A stretch of 32,375 nucleotides of DNA from a virus. The notes beneath the pieces are model-generated. The model was not told the origin of the DNA, searched no databases, and saw only the letters and a list, made by a program, of their open reading frames with translations. The stretch spans positions 1 to 32,375 of IMG/VR virus record IMGVR_UViG_3300025687_000183; one strand, 5' to 3'. Numbering within the stretch: the stretch's first letter is position 1; every line of letters begins with the position of its first letter. Positions 1 through 11,300 of the stretch are shown here, in pieces. The translations under genes and the position numbers were made by a program.

Positions 1-1584
1 GTCTTTTTCATCAAACGTAAACACTTTCGGGTTGTTCTCGGGCGTAAACCTCTGCCTCGCTCGCGTAAATGAGTTTGCCGAGAAATCGTATGAAAATCCG
101 TCGTCGTCTCTGGTCAGTGCAACTTCTATGTGTCCGCAGTTTGCTGCGGCAGCAGGCTCCCCCGATACCATTGCATCAAAGGAAAGCATGAATGTTTTAT
201 TGGTGTCCCCTTGTCCATACCCCAAATCTAATAGCTCTGGGACGGTGGTGGTTTGCTTGCTATCCGTGAAAGCGTATTCATTTCGTCCCAACTCGTCCGA
301 CAGAATGAACTTTTGTGCTATCTCACCACATCCACTGGAATCAATATCAGAAGAGGACACGTACAAAACAACCCCGTCATCTAGGGATGAGAAGACTTTG
401 TCCGAGAAGTCGTTTGTGCTAATAGGTTTTACAAAAGCAAACCCACTAGCATCTTCCTCAAAACTAGGGTTTGAGCAGTTCAAGATAGGGTTTTTAACGT
501 TCCAGTGGTTTATAGAAACTAAACCTTCCGCTGTTGAGTCTCCAGGATTTATGGCATCGACGCTAGTTAACTTGCTTGTGTAGGTGAAGTTATTGTTTAG
601 CAGAACACTTTGGTGTTCCAGAAAGTTGGGGTTAGGTAGAATAGTATTTCTTTGGTCTAACAACTCCAAACTAATCACGTCTACATAGGGATTCTGGTAT
701 GCCGGATTCCACGGAGAGAAGTTTGTGTCTCTAAAGCTTTTAGCTGGGAACACGTACTCCACAAAGTATTCATTATTTGCTTCTAAGCCTTGGTCGGTAA
801 GATGTCCGTGCAACTTAAAAACAAACTCTTCTACCCCAAAGTATCTTGAAGGTGTAACAGTGTGGCGGGTGCCTTCTTTGGCTAAGGCTTTAGAAACGAA
901 CTTACCAGACGTGAAGTCATAATACTCAGCAATCTGACCGTTACGACCTCTGGCAACTCTAAAATCAAAGGTTGCGTCTTTCGCCCTTACGTGGTTATAC
1001 GCGAAGTAAGTTCTTCCAAGGGCGAGGTCGGCGCTTTGTGTTAGAGTAACTTTTTGCTGTCCTCGAACTACCTCGTACCGCGTGATGGGGACAGAGCCTT
1101 CAGCGCGAACTTCGTCGAATCTTCTAACTCCGGTAGAGCCTGACACCTTGGTGTCAACCCTCCATCCTTCCGCTCCATTTTTTAGCGTTGGGTTCGTCAG
1201 TATATTCGCACTTTCGATTGAATCATACCGCCACTGGTTGAATCCGATTGAAGACCAGGAATCCAGAAGAGGGAATAGGTCCGAGTCTTTGGGGGTTAGT
1301 AGTTGGTGGTTTACGGAGGATGTGGCGGACGAGTTATAGGGGTAGAAAAATCTTGAGTCTCTTTGATGGAAGTATTCTTTTGCGCTTCCTAAAGTAAATG
1401 CCTGTACCTGAAAACTGGATACAGAACTAGTTCCATTTTCAATACCCGCGCCACTCGGATTTGGCTTGTACGTCATCGCATCCGCGATGGTTTTTCTCAT
1501 ACCATCGAGAATCATGTTGCTTTCTTCAAAAAGAGTTTTGTTTCTTCCAGAAGAAGTTTGGATGATTTTTACGTTACCCTGCAT
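1..1584 (-). CDS. Tail/baseplate-associated structural protein, C-terminus cut by window edge
   Basis: The reverse strand is open from an ATG at 1584 to the left edge (528 codons, no stop), so the C-terminus is missing. The start overlaps the end of the gp7-like gene by 11 nt in another frame, as expected for the last visible gene of the tail operon. I do not recognise a named family for the N-terminus (begins MQGNVKIIQTSSGRNKTLFEE). The rest is rich in Asn, Ser, Thr and aromatics. It has three segments opening with 'N-P-x-F/L' (ILTNPTL, ILPNPNF, NCSNPSF), a pattern common at the start of carbohydrate-binding-module-like beta-sandwich domains. By position it is likely a baseplate-peripheral or fibre-attachment protein. 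There is no clear Shine-Dalgarno, so it may be translationally coupled to the upstream gene. Function is inferred from context. Confidence 0.8.
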   Translation of the reverse strand, partial: MQGNVKIIQTSSGRNKTLFEESNMILDGMRKTIADAMTYKPNPSGAGIENGTSSVSSFQVQAFTLGSAKEYFHQRDSRFFYPYNSSATSSVNHQLLTPKDSDLFPLLDSWSSIGFNQWRYDSIESANILTNPTLKNGAEGWRVDTKVSGSTGVRRFDEVRAEGSVPITRYEVVRGQQKVTLTQSADLALGRTYFAYNHVRAKDATFDFRVARGRNGQIAEYYDFTSGKFVSKALAKEGTRHTVTPSRYFGVEEFVFKLHGHLTDQGLEANNEYFVEYVFPAKSFRDTNFSPWNPAYQNPYVDVISLELLDQRNTILPNPNFLEHQSVLLNNNFTYTSKLTSVDAINPGDSTAEGLVSINHWNVKNPILNCSNPSFEEDASGFAFVKPISTNDFSDKVFSSLDDGVVLYVSSSDIDSSGCGEIAQKFILSDELGRNEYAFTDSKQTTTVPELLDLGYGQGDTNKTFMLSFDAMVSGEPAAAANCGHIEVALTRDDDGFSYDFSANSFTRARQRFTPENNPKVFTFDEKD

Positions 1585-4500
1585 TATCAATAAACCCGAA
1601 GTTGCCGTTTGTTGCGGAGTGGCTACCGCCCCAATACTCTAGATACTCGCTCCGAGAACCTCCAGATGTCATGTATGTCGAAGATGAGTTAAACGCATTT
1701 CGTGATGATTTATTTGCGTTCAATTCATCGAAGAATCGGAAAACATCTTGGAAATTCTTTCTGCTGTAATCCCCTGCATAAACATTATACTCTTTATCTA
1801 GGAAATTTACGTCCAATAACGTTAATCCTGCTAATTCAGCGGCTCCGCCGGGTTTAGACACCTCAACATAGTATACTGAGTTTTCGTCATGAACCGGACC
1901 TGCTGAGGCAAAATATCCTTGTAGCGGTCCTTGCCTAGACTTAGAGTAGTACTTTAGAGGTGTTCTGCTATTCAAAGTGTGGAAATCGAACACATGAGTT
2001 TGTTCTTCGTTATTGTTTTCGAAGTTCAATGCGTACCACATATCCTGGTCCGACATGTTTCGGCTTTCTTCCCATGTCTTAGTATTCCAGTTGTATGCCC
2101 AGGCGCGGGAGAACGATTCTTGCCACCCATTTCCTAGGTACGGCTTCTGCTCCATCACCACACGAACATACAGAGTTTGCGGCAAATTAATGCCGAGAGG
2201 AATCGAGGCTATCTTTCCTGTAACCCCAAGCTGGTATTCTCGGTCGGGGAAGAACTTATTTCCTTTGCTTCCGTTAAAGAACTCGCCAATCTTAGAATCC
2301 TCTATCATTCGCACTTGGAAATTTCTCAGCTTCCCTTCTGAACGGTTGGTTTCGCTACCCGCGCACATCGTGAACCACAACTCATAGGAGTCTCCTTTTT
2401 CGAAGCTGCTATCAACCGGGAACTCGTCGCTGAAAGTTCGGTAGTCACTGGAGTCGTCGGTCGCGCTGAAGAGGCTGTTTGGGGGAGTTGCCGATAGAGT
2501 ATTTGGGGTTGTTTCCCAAGAGTTTGAGGAAGCTGTCCAACACTTATCTTTTGTTAGGTTTCGTAGAGCGTACACATACTGTTCTCCTTGACCCCCACTG
2601 ATTTTAGTAGTTGATGCGTCGAAGCTGACTCTGTACCTAGAGCCGGGGTCTAAGTTTCTTAGGTTTTTAGGTGTAGTTGCGAACTGGGGGTTGAATACGG
2701 TGCTGATGCTAGGGTTGTTTGGGTTACCGACCACGGACGAGGTGGTGTTTGCGTTTCCGCTGCACTGCAAGACTACCGCTCGTATAGCACTTCCGGCGTA
2801 CTCATACACACCAGCGGATAAATTGGCGGCTGTAGCTACAGGCATCTCTTGGAGAAGTTCAGGCGCTCTAGCTTGGTCAATAATCTTCCACCCTGCGAAG
2901 GCAGACAAAGTTGTACTTCTAACAGCAGCATCAATAGGAGGGAATTGCAGTTTTCCGTTATAACAGTAGTTCATGTTTCCGTCTAGAGGAAAGCGAACTC
3001 TTACTGCATCTCGCGGAGTTTGTCCTGGAGTCCTTTGAATCAAGGTTATGCCGCTAAGGGAATTCAAATCAACATTGTAGCTTGGATTTTCGATGCTGTT
3101 AAGAACAGCAAGAGAATTAATTCTAGGCGCTACAAAAGAAACACTAGACAACAGTGTCTCGTTACTGAAGAAGGGTTTGCTTGGAGCCTCAAAGACATCA
3201 AGCGGGTGCCGATAGGTTCCGTACGCTCCGTCCTTTAGGATTCCTCCTTGCAAGTCTCTCTGACCTCCGTCAGTTCCGATAAAAACATTGTTTTCCGAAA
3301 TCGCTTCGGTCGCCACTACCGCACTCCAACTTGGGTAAGTAGACGAGATTGGGTAAGGGAAGCCTGTCCCGGCGTTTGCTGAAAGGTTCGTCTGTATTGG
3401 TCCTGCAATCGAGAAATTATTGTTCATGAAGCCCGGACCAAAAACATGGGAGAGTATATTGAAACCGCCAGCGTATCTTTGTAGTGGGGTAAGAGTTCTC
3501 TTATCGACGAAGTTTCGAAATTTCCTCCCAAACTTATTATTGTAGTCGTTGAAAAGAAGGCTAATTCCTTGCCCGAACTTAAAGTTTTCAAATCCGTCGT
3601 TTGTGAAATCCAGCCAACGAGTATCTTCCTTGCCTCTGCGAATGAATATATCCGTTAGCGCTCTTAGTATCGGAGAACCAAACACATCCCTAATCCAAGC
3701 AAAGCTTGAGGTGTCCGTACTAAAACCTAATATATTTCGAACAGGGAAGTGTGCTGAAGCGGTGTAACCTAGGAACTCTGTCGTGGAGGGGGTGTATTGA
3801 CTGTATACCCCGGATAAAGTTCCGCTGGTATCCTCGTAGCTTTGGGACGAGAAATTAAACCCTTTCGGTACAAACGATGACACATTCAACCCATTCCACG
3901 GGATTATGGCACTCGTAAAGAAATCGACGGGTGTGGGCTGATTCAGCCCCTCCCTGTTGTTTGCCCATCCTTCAAACTTATATTTTAGGTTTCTTCTTCT
4001 TCCGGCTGTTCGGTATGACTTGACATTGGGCTTGATTGCGCTGGTAGAAACTGAGTCACTTGTTTCAGTAGCGCCGCCCCACAATAGGTCTGTTGTTGGG
4101 TGTAGGGTTGCGGAGGGTACCCACCTACCTTGACGGGGGTTATATACACTTGGCGAGATTGACGAGAAGCTTCCAGTGCCGCTGAACAGGTTAAATGCAT
4201 CGTAAACATACGAACTGTTCAATTGGTCCATATCCGACTGGAGGGTATGGATTCCTACTAGCGCACTAGAATCCGTGGCGGAATAATCCTCATAAAACTC
4301 TGTTCCGACGAAAATCTTATTCAGGACGTGGAAGGGTGCGAACTGCCTAAAGATATCCACGATGGCGGGAATGCCTTGTCTGCCTAGCTTGGTGTTTGCG
4401 GAGTTCACAAAGGCATTCGCGGAGAACTCAACATTATCAAGAAGAAGTTTTGTATGTACTTCAGATGATTTTGAGTTCCAATAATCAAACACGGACATCC

Positions 4501-6298
4501 CTTCCAAGTCTGCATTACTTACGACTTTCTGATAGTTAAAAGGAAGGTTCAGACCGGAAGTAAGGAATCTGAAGTATTGGTTGGCTCCAAACCCAGGGGT
4601 TGTTATGGCGCCCGTCTCTTTAAGCCCAATAGAGCTTGAAAGCCACTCACCCACCTCTTGAGCGTCGGACGTAGCTAGGTTGAGTCCTAGAGCGCCTACG
4701 GGTCGAGCGAAAAGTGATGAGAGGTCTTTTACGATATCTTCAGTAAGTAAAGTATCTTGGTAGAACCTCTGCTCTTCCCACGGAGGCATAAAGATTTCTT
4801 TCCCCCTGTGAAAATAGCTGCCGACTTCGTTCGCACTAACTTGCGCCTGAATAAAGCTGGAGTCTCTGAACTTAACGCCTCCTAGTCTAAGGAAGTCATG
4901 CCTGGAGTTGAGGTACTGAAGGATATAATCGACGAGGAATCTTGCGTTATTATCAGGGTTCTCGTCGTCAAAGTTTTTAAACTGGATATCGTAGCCCTCG
5001 GCTTGAAGTGCTTGGTCCCAAGCCCGTGCTAACTCCAAATAAGCCTTAGAGTCTTTTCCGTAATCAGTCTCAGTCTTAATGACGTAGTAAATAATGTTTG
5101 GGAAATAAGACTCCCAAAACTCTTGAAGACCGCTCGCGTCCGGTGCTGGGGAGTAGACAGAAGACGGGATAAGCATATTCACAGCTTGAGAAAGCGCCTG
5201 TCTTGTACCTTTTGCTTTGTAAAGGTAGATGGCTTGCTTAAGCTGTTGACGCCACTTATCCGGGTCATTTCCAAAGAAGGTCCAACCTAAGTATCGTCCT
5301 AGGTACTGCAAGAACTCTTCGGGACATTCCTCGATGTCCAAAAGATATTGAATGTCTCGAATAGTAGTTCTCAGGTCATAGAACGCGTAGGACAACGCTT
5401 TGAGCATTTTGTCCATTGGTCCTCTATTCGACATTCTTTGTACATTCAGCCCCAACAAAGACGCATTTACGATGTCTCTAAAGTAGGTTGCGTTCGTATC
5501 GTCTTCATTTACCCAAACATCAATCAATGTCTCTAGAGAACTAGCAAGTTGTCCTCCAGATGCCCAGTAGTTATCGCTGAAAGTGGAGGAGGGGGAGCTA
5601 AACGGGGAAGGTACGACAGTATTTGCCAACTCTGCCCAGGGTGCCTGACCTCCTTGAATGTTGGTCATGAGCCATTTAAACAGTAGCTTCACGCCCTCGG
5701 AGGTATTGATATGCTCGCCGAAGAAGAGATTCTCAGTCAGGGCATCTGCGAGAATACTACTAGGTGTAGTGGAGTCGGAGCTGGTTACACTACCGCTAGT
5801 GTTTAGGAGGTAGACCCATCCAAGCTCATCAAGGAGAGCGCGTTGTACGAGGTCTACTGTGTTGGCGTCAGGGTCAACTGTAGCGGAATAAGATTGTGCG
5901 AAGGTCGTATCAACGTTGTTTAAGACAACCTTCGGAAGCGCAGAAGCAACAACAAAAGAACTAAACTCGGAGACGTTCGTAAAACTACCGAAAGAGTACC
6001 CCAAAGGGGTTAGGACATTTCGCTGGAAATCTCGCGGGGAGCAGTTAGCCTTTTTGTTAAAAGGTACGAAGAACGGAACAAACTCCTGGGATGATGTATG
6101 GTTAGACGGAGCATCAATTAAGGTTGATGCGTTTTTTGCTACGTACAAAATCTTTGCAAGCACATTGTACTGTAAATCCTCGTCCTCCCCAAATAACCGA
6201 TACTCGGTTTCATCATAGAACTCGGGTACGATGCGCTTAATTACTTCAACGTAATTAGCTTTTAAATGTGCTTGGTTTGGTCCGCTATCAGATGCCAT
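1574..6298 (-). CDS. Giant baseplate wedge protein, gp7-like (P2 gpI-related)
   Basis: A 1574-residue protein directly downstream of the gp6-like gene; its ATG shares a base with the gp6 stop (TAATG). Residues about 297-380 resemble the P2 gpI/T4 gp7 tail-protein region: a helical stretch, then EECPEEFLQYLGRYLGW, then a helix with YKAKGTRQALSQAVNMLIP, the typical 'K-G-T-x-x-A' segment. In T4, gp7 ties gp6, gp25 and gp53 together in the baseplate wedge and follows the same partners. T4 gp7 has about 1030 residues, so this one carries several hundred extra. The extra mass is a Ser/Thr/Asn-rich C-terminal half, including a probable beta-sandwich around residues 1150-1400, which suggests added surface or glycan-binding domains. 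Assignment rests on the gpI-like segment plus synteny. Confidence 0.78.
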   Translation of the reverse strand: MASDSGPNQAHLKANYVEVIKRIVPEFYDETEYRLFGEDEDLQYNVLAKILYVAKNASTLIDAPSNHTSSQEFVPFFVPFNKKANCSPRDFQRNVLTPLGYSFGSFTNVSEFSSFVVASALPKVVLNNVDTTFAQSYSATVDPDANTVDLVQRALLDELGWVYLLNTSGSVTSSDSTTPSSILADALTENLFFGEHINTSEGVKLLFKWLMTNIQGGQAPWAELANTVVPSPFSSPSSTFSDNYWASGGQLASSLETLIDVWVNEDDTNATYFRDIVNASLLGLNVQRMSNRGPMDKMLKALSYAFYDLRTTIRDIQYLLDIEECPEEFLQYLGRYLGWTFFGNDPDKWRQQLKQAIYLYKAKGTRQALSQAVNMLIPSSVYSPAPDASGLQEFWESYFPNIIYYVIKTETDYGKDSKAYLELARAWDQALQAEGYDIQFKNFDDENPDNNARFLVDYILQYLNSRHDFLRLGGVKFRDSSFIQAQVSANEVGSYFHRGKEIFMPPWEEQRFYQDTLLTEDIVKDLSSLFARPVGALGLNLATSDAQEVGEWLSSSIGLKETGAITTPGFGANQYFRFLTSGLNLPFNYQKVVSNADLEGMSVFDYWNSKSSEVHTKLLLDNVEFSANAFVNSANTKLGRQGIPAIVDIFRQFAPFHVLNKIFVGTEFYEDYSATDSSALVGIHTLQSDMDQLNSSYVYDAFNLFSGTGSFSSISPSVYNPRQGRWVPSATLHPTTDLLWGGATETSDSVSTSAIKPNVKSYRTAGRRRNLKYKFEGWANNREGLNQPTPVDFFTSAIIPWNGLNVSSFVPKGFNFSSQSYEDTSGTLSGVYSQYTPSTTEFLGYTASAHFPVRNILGFSTDTSSFAWIRDVFGSPILRALTDIFIRRGKEDTRWLDFTNDGFENFKFGQGISLLFNDYNNKFGRKFRNFVDKRTLTPLQRYAGGFNILSHVFGPGFMNNNFSIAGPIQTNLSANAGTGFPYPISSTYPSWSAVVATEAISENNVFIGTDGGQRDLQGGILKDGAYGTYRHPLDVFEAPSKPFFSNETLLSSVSFVAPRINSLAVLNSIENPSYNVDLNSLSGITLIQRTPGQTPRDAVRVRFPLDGNMNYCYNGKLQFPPIDAAVRSTTLSAFAGWKIIDQARAPELLQEMPVATAANLSAGVYEYAGSAIRAVVLQCSGNANTTSSVVGNPNNPSISTVFNPQFATTPKNLRNLDPGSRYRVSFDASTTKISGGQGEQYVYALRNLTKDKCWTASSNSWETTPNTLSATPPNSLFSATDDSSDYRTFSDEFPVDSSFEKGDSYELWFTMCAGSETNRSEGKLRNFQVRMIEDSKIGEFFNGSKGNKFFPDREYQLGVTGKIASIPLGINLPQTLYVRVVMEQKPYLGNGWQESFSRAWAYNWNTKTWEESRNMSDQDMWYALNFENNNEEQTHVFDFHTLNSRTPLKYYSKSRQGPLQGYFASAGPVHDENSVYYVEVSKPGGAAELAGLTLLDVNFLDKEYNVYAGDYSRKNFQDVFRFFDELNANKSSRNAFNSSSTYMTSGGSRSEYLEYWGGSHSATNGNFGFIDNAG

Positions 6299-7908
6299 TA
6301 TACGAACTCCACTGAGAACTCAAAGTTGTTTAGTTGGACGATTTCGTTAAAGTTAACAGGTATGTCCCGCTCTAGGTTGTCTACTGTGAAGAACCTAATT
6401 TCTGGAACAGTTAACATGAAATTTTGAAGGTCGGCAAGGTCTAATCTCTGCCCAAAGTTTACCCTGTCTACAGAAAAATACTCTTGAAGTTTGTTTGCAG
6501 CCTTCTGCTTAATATTATCCTCAAACCTCTCGTTTGACCTGTCAATAAACACGGAAGCGACAATATCTAAAGTACGAACGACTCCATCTGAGATTACGAT
6601 ATCGTCCGTAAGCATTTTATACTGCTGCATATAATCAAGAAGCTCTTTTTTAAATGCTACGGAAGCTCGTTCCAACTGAGTCTCCGATGCTTTTGAGAGG
6701 ACGAACATATCAATCACGTTAGCGGCTGCCCCGTTCTTTCTTAGGGACGCCATAGCCTTTGCTGTTTTTCCTGTGGTTCCTACAAAGCTATTTGCGAGAG
6801 CGTTATAGTCCTCTCCGGTTACTGCACGGTACTGTGTTCTAAAGAAGTATGGACCGTATCTCTTGGCGTGTTCGACAGTTTCAGCGGGGGAACCACCAGT
6901 ACCTTTTGTGATATTGACGAGCGTTCCGTTCACGGGAACGCCGCCGTGACTTAGCGTTACTGATTTATTAATAATGCCCCTGGCGATGTTGCCGTTTTCT
7001 CCACCGCCACGGCGGTAGTTAACGATGAAGGTTTCCCCTGGGGTGGGTATTCTGCCTCTGACGCCGTCACCGAATCGTAGGACCGCATTGAACCCATCGG
7101 TATACACTTTCTCAAATACAGGGTCTGTTCCCCCGGAGGCAACGAAAAGATTTGATATTTCGTTGTAGATAATTCCTTCGGTTGAAGACACACCAATACT
7201 TCCTTCGACAACAGGACCGTTGCGAAGCTCGATAGTTTGTCTGGTTGAATCGGTGGCGAAAGCTCCGGTTTGAGTTTCAAAGGAACCCTCTAGCAAGAAG
7301 ATATCGGACACTTCGTTATTCGTGAAATCAGCTTGCGGGATTGTCAGGTCTCTGTTGAACAAATCCAAAGACCCGTCATTTAACTGGCGAGTCATTGTAT
7401 AAAGGAGAGGTACGTTGCTTCTATCGCTGAGTACACTGATTGTTCTGGAGCCTTGAGGAACGACGACATCGGTTGAAAGAGTAACCTCAGGAGGAAGCGT
7501 GAGTTTTCCTGTGGCTTTCGAGGAGGTCGGACCTCTCATGGTAACACCAATAAGCTGCAACAATCGTTTGAGGTTATCGGGGTCTTTTACAGTATCAATG
7601 TACATTTCGTTGGCGGTCATATCGGCTCTCAAGGTGTTCACAGATGCCATGTACGCGAACATCTCAAGAAGCATTTGACCTAAGTCCGAAGCAGCAAAGT
7701 TGTTATAGTCTGTCGGAAAAACCGCCTTCAAATAATTTTGTAGAGCAGTACGATAATCATCAAACCCTTTCAGGTTGTAATCGATGAGGTCTGGTTTTCG
7801 GTCATCGGGGACGGAACCGAGCTTCAGAAAATCAGATTCGATAGTGCCGTCGAAACCCGACACGTTGTACAAACCTCTAAAATATCTAGAATAATCTTGT
7901 TGAGTCAT
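6298..7908 (-). CDS. 6: Baseplate wedge protein gp6-like (baseplate J family)
   Basis: A 536-residue protein of the baseplate J/T4 gp6 family, which forms the inner ring of the wedge iris that opens during tail contraction. The N-terminus has the usual 'D-x-G-x-x-L-L-E-M-F-A-Y' helix (about residues 75-86, DLGQMLLEMFAYM). A beta-rich middle with FGDGVRGRIP (279-288) and a Gly-rich NYRRGGGENGN follow. The C-terminal half contains the J-like 'A-V-T-G-E-D-Y' element and ends in long helices. The start overlaps the upstream gp25 stop (ATGA, 7905-7908), indicating coupled translation and stoichiometric production. T4 gp6 is about 660 residues, so this is a compact version. Confidence 0.88.
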   Translation of the reverse strand: MTQQDYSRYFRGLYNVSGFDGTIESDFLKLGSVPDDRKPDLIDYNLKGFDDYRTALQNYLKAVFPTDYNNFAASDLGQMLLEMFAYMASVNTLRADMTANEMYIDTVKDPDNLKRLLQLIGVTMRGPTSSKATGKLTLPPEVTLSTDVVVPQGSRTISVLSDRSNVPLLYTMTRQLNDGSLDLFNRDLTIPQADFTNNEVSDIFLLEGSFETQTGAFATDSTRQTIELRNGPVVEGSIGVSSTEGIIYNEISNLFVASGGTDPVFEKVYTDGFNAVLRFGDGVRGRIPTPGETFIVNYRRGGGENGNIARGIINKSVTLSHGGVPVNGTLVNITKGTGGSPAETVEHAKRYGPYFFRTQYRAVTGEDYNALANSFVGTTGKTAKAMASLRKNGAAANVIDMFVLSKASETQLERASVAFKKELLDYMQQYKMLTDDIVISDGVVRTLDIVASVFIDRSNERFEDNIKQKAANKLQEYFSVDRVNFGQRLDLADLQNFMLTVPEIRFFTVDNLERDIPVNFNEIVQLNNFEFSVEFV

Positions 7909-8315
7909 ACCGTTACCTCCACCATCTCTGGATTAAGCAAATCGCTTTTTGATGCGAGTTTTAACCGAATCTTCAACTCACTTCTTTCCGAATCAGGAAT
8001 CAAGTCTACCGCCTGTACAATCACACGAGGCTCATACTTTGCGATTACTTCAAGTATCTGTGACCTGAGAGTGTTGAGTAGAGTGTCGTCGATAATCTCA
8101 AACGCACTCTTTCTAAGGTCCGTTCCAAAGTCGGGTCGCATTACACGAGAGCCTCTAGCGGTCATGAGAAGCTGGATGACACCGTCTCTTAAAGCGCCGA
8201 GATTTTCGTTCGACGTGAGATAGCCTCCAACACCATCAAGGCGCATGGGGAATGCTAATCCTTGGATAGTGTTTTTTCGTGGGACTTTTAAGTAAGTTAA
8301 GTCGAAAGTAGTCAT
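7905..8315 (-). CDS. 25: Baseplate wedge protein gp25-like (GPW/gp25 family)
   Basis: A 136-residue protein of the GPW/gp25 family, the core wedge component that contacts gp6 and the sheath. Diagnostic features are the RGSRVMRPDFGTDLR segment (about residues 54-68) and the conserved EPR tripeptide (95-97, KYEPRV) within the beta-strand region. Length matches the family (T4 gp25 has 132 residues). It sits between the LamG protein and gp6; the upstream stop and this ATG overlap as TAATG at 8315, and its own stop overlaps gp6 as ATGA. Some databases label the family 'lysozyme-like', but it is structural. Confidence 0.93.
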   Translation of the reverse strand: MTTFDLTYLKVPRKNTIQGLAFPMRLDGVGGYLTSNENLGALRDGVIQLLMTARGSRVMRPDFGTDLRKSAFEIIDDTLLNTLRSQILEVIAKYEPRVIVQAVDLIPDSERSELKIRLKLASKSDLLNPEMVEVTV

Positions 8316-11300
8316 TACAGCAAAATGTTCTCAAAGAATCCTTTTTGGGAATCGTAGTTAAACTTAGCCTCTTTTATAGTTAGAGGTTTTTCGTAAATCT
8401 TGAAACTTCCCACAAAACCATCTAAGCCGCTTCGGGGGACTCGGTTTCTATCATTACCAGTGCCTCCTCTGCTTCCGGACAGCGGCGGTTCATGCTGCCC
8501 TTTGATATATACCTCATCACCCACAGTAACCGTAGCGAGCGATGCTCCCGGTAAAGTCTCTTGGTGGGTGTGGTTTGTGTTACTTCCCAAGAATCCTTGA
8601 GGTCTATATGTGGACCCTGAAATCTTGGGGATATTGTCGGAATAACCACCGCCGATAATCCAGGGTGTGAACACAGGGAATACGACTCGCTGAGGTGAGA
8701 CCCTTTCGTCGTACAGGGACACTCCAAGGAAGGACTCCTTTGATGGGTCGCAGAAATCAGGAATAGTGTTTCTTTGCGCCGGGTCCATTATGGATGCGGT
8801 AGGTGTAGCTACATCAGAGGGAATATCACCAAAAACATCAGTATAGGAGGATGCGGCTAGGAGCGCACCGTTGAGGCACACGCGAACCTCTTTTTGTGGG
8901 GCGTCGAACGAAAGGTTGAAGTGTACAAAGGAGCCGCTGGCATCAGCGATACCGGACCCTGCGGCGGTTTGGAGTCCGCTGGGGATATACATTCCCATTT
9001 GTGTTACTTGGTCGGGGGTGGGAGTTCTGTTGCTGCTGTCGTTCTGACCGTCCCATCTTTCTGCGATGCAGATACTATGACCCCAATTGTTCGCAGCGGA
9101 ATTAAAGTCTGTCTGGTTCTGTCCGGTAGTCGGAGCAATAATAAACTCTAGACCGCTCGGGTCGTAGCCTGTCGCGTTGTCGGGGCTTCCGGCATCTCGC
9201 CACCCGATTATCATACCAAGTGTTCGGTCGAGGTTGGTTCTTCCGTTTTTAATAATATTCGTGTTTACATAGTTTGAGTTTACAGGACCGCTATTTTCGT
9301 TTGCAAAAACCAAACGGTATCGATGATTGTCCGTCATGTCGGAATGAATATTTGGAACGTATGACCAGAAATCAATCGAGGCTCCGTTAGGCTGGTAGAA
9401 CAAGTTCTCCAAACCACGAGTACCTTTGTAAGAAGTATTAAAGGTCTCAAACTCTTTCGTGTTATTTGGCAGACGGACATAAGAACCTTTTATGTCTGCC
9501 CAGCTTGGACCTAGTTTTTGCCGTTGGTCGAACACGGTTCCTCCCATGTAGGCGATACCTACACCAGAGGGGAAAATATAGGACTTGTCGTAACCAACCA
9601 GTTTCGCATCAAGTCTTGTCGAACCTTCTGCTGCATTGTTGAGTGCGTACAAAGTACCGGAAGGCTCTGTTACTGCTTCAGGGTCAAGGAAGTTGTAGCA
9701 AGCAAGCAAACCGTCTTTTACGATGTCACTAGTAAGTGATTTTGTAAGAGGTGTCGTTGCACTCAAGCTTCCGGAGGTTTCTCTGTGCACCCAGTCCCCA
9801 AACCCAACAGGCTCCACGGAAAGGCGTTCTAGGGATGTCGGTTTATTTGGAGCCACCACATAACGAGCTTGGTGAGGGGCAATAATGGTGTCGAGGTCTT
9901 CTGAGAAGAGAGTGAGTTTTCTCTGAACATCAAAGGCAATATCAGACTCCTTCAGGTAGGAGAAGTCGTTTACTGGGATTCGGGGAATCTCTACCCATTG
10001 ACCCACAACGCCAATAACATTGTCTTCCTTTCTTACGGTAACGATGGTTCCGGTACTTTTATCCCAGGCTACTTTATCCCCTCCAGACAGAGAAAGGAAT
10101 GTTCTCGATTTTACTTCATCTGGTAGGTCATCATATTGAAGCTTGTACTCAGCGGCTTTTCCGACTGGAGGACGGTACTCAAAGAATACACCCTCTCCAA
10201 CAGGGTGGTCTCTATCCGTAACAAAGAACTTGTCTCGTCCGTAGATTGCCGCAATTTCAAGCTGTCGTTTTCTTTTTTTGATTTTCTTATCGTAAACAGA
10301 AATCGCAGCGTTCATTTGTGCGGTGTACGAACGAACAACCGCATCAGAGGCGTCATAACCATTAGATAAAATCTCCGCTACGTACCCAGACGCTTCCGTA
10401 GTGTGGGATACTTTGTCGTCATTGAACTGCTGGAGAACATCGTCGTATTTGTAAAAATCCTGTACGCGCTCGTTTGTATTTTGCCCAAGGTCTAGGTTCA
10501 AATCGAAGATAGTTCCGACGCCATCCACGGCATCATCTTCTGTAAAGGAGAGACCTCGACCGCCCCTGTTTGAGTCGAACTGCAACGTCCACATCTGTGA
10601 TGAGGTCGCAAAAGGAAGAATATCAGGTACGGGTTGCGTTCTTGAGTCGTAATATAATCCGTCATTTGAGAGGACAAACTTTCCTTTTGAGGAAATAGGA
10701 GGTCCATACTCAAGGTCAAATACTGGACTCGGGATTTTCGTTCCGGACAGGGATGCGTTTAGATACCGAAGAAGTTTTTGGTTTTCTGTGAACGGAGCCA
10801 CAATCTTACCAGTGATGAACTGATTGGTTTGGTCGATGACGCTTTGCACACGAGATTTTACGGCTCCTGGTAGTGCATTCAAATCAAGAGCGCTGATGTT
10901 TAACATCGGTTCCGGTGCTAACCCTTCGGACCTTAGTCGCATAATCTCCTCGATTTTTTCGAGGGTATCGTCAATCTCACCAATCTCGTTCGATAAGCGG
11001 TCCCTGGTCATGGTCAGAGAAGCAATCTCAGTGGTTTTTGCCGAGCTTCGGACAGTCTGGGATTTTGTTGACTGCGAGTTAATTTGGCTCCGCATGGTTT
11101 CAATGTCGTCTTGGCTGTAATCGAAATCCACCGTGCCAGGAACAAAGGCGGCAGCGCCTCCTGGATTTGTACCTTCACTGGTAAAAAGACCCGCAGCATT
11201 TGATAGGGCATTGGAGGGACCATCCAGATTCTGTTGCTGGTTTGAGGTTGCTGTTTGGGAATCGTTAACGACAGTAACTCTACCAGACATAGGAGTTCTC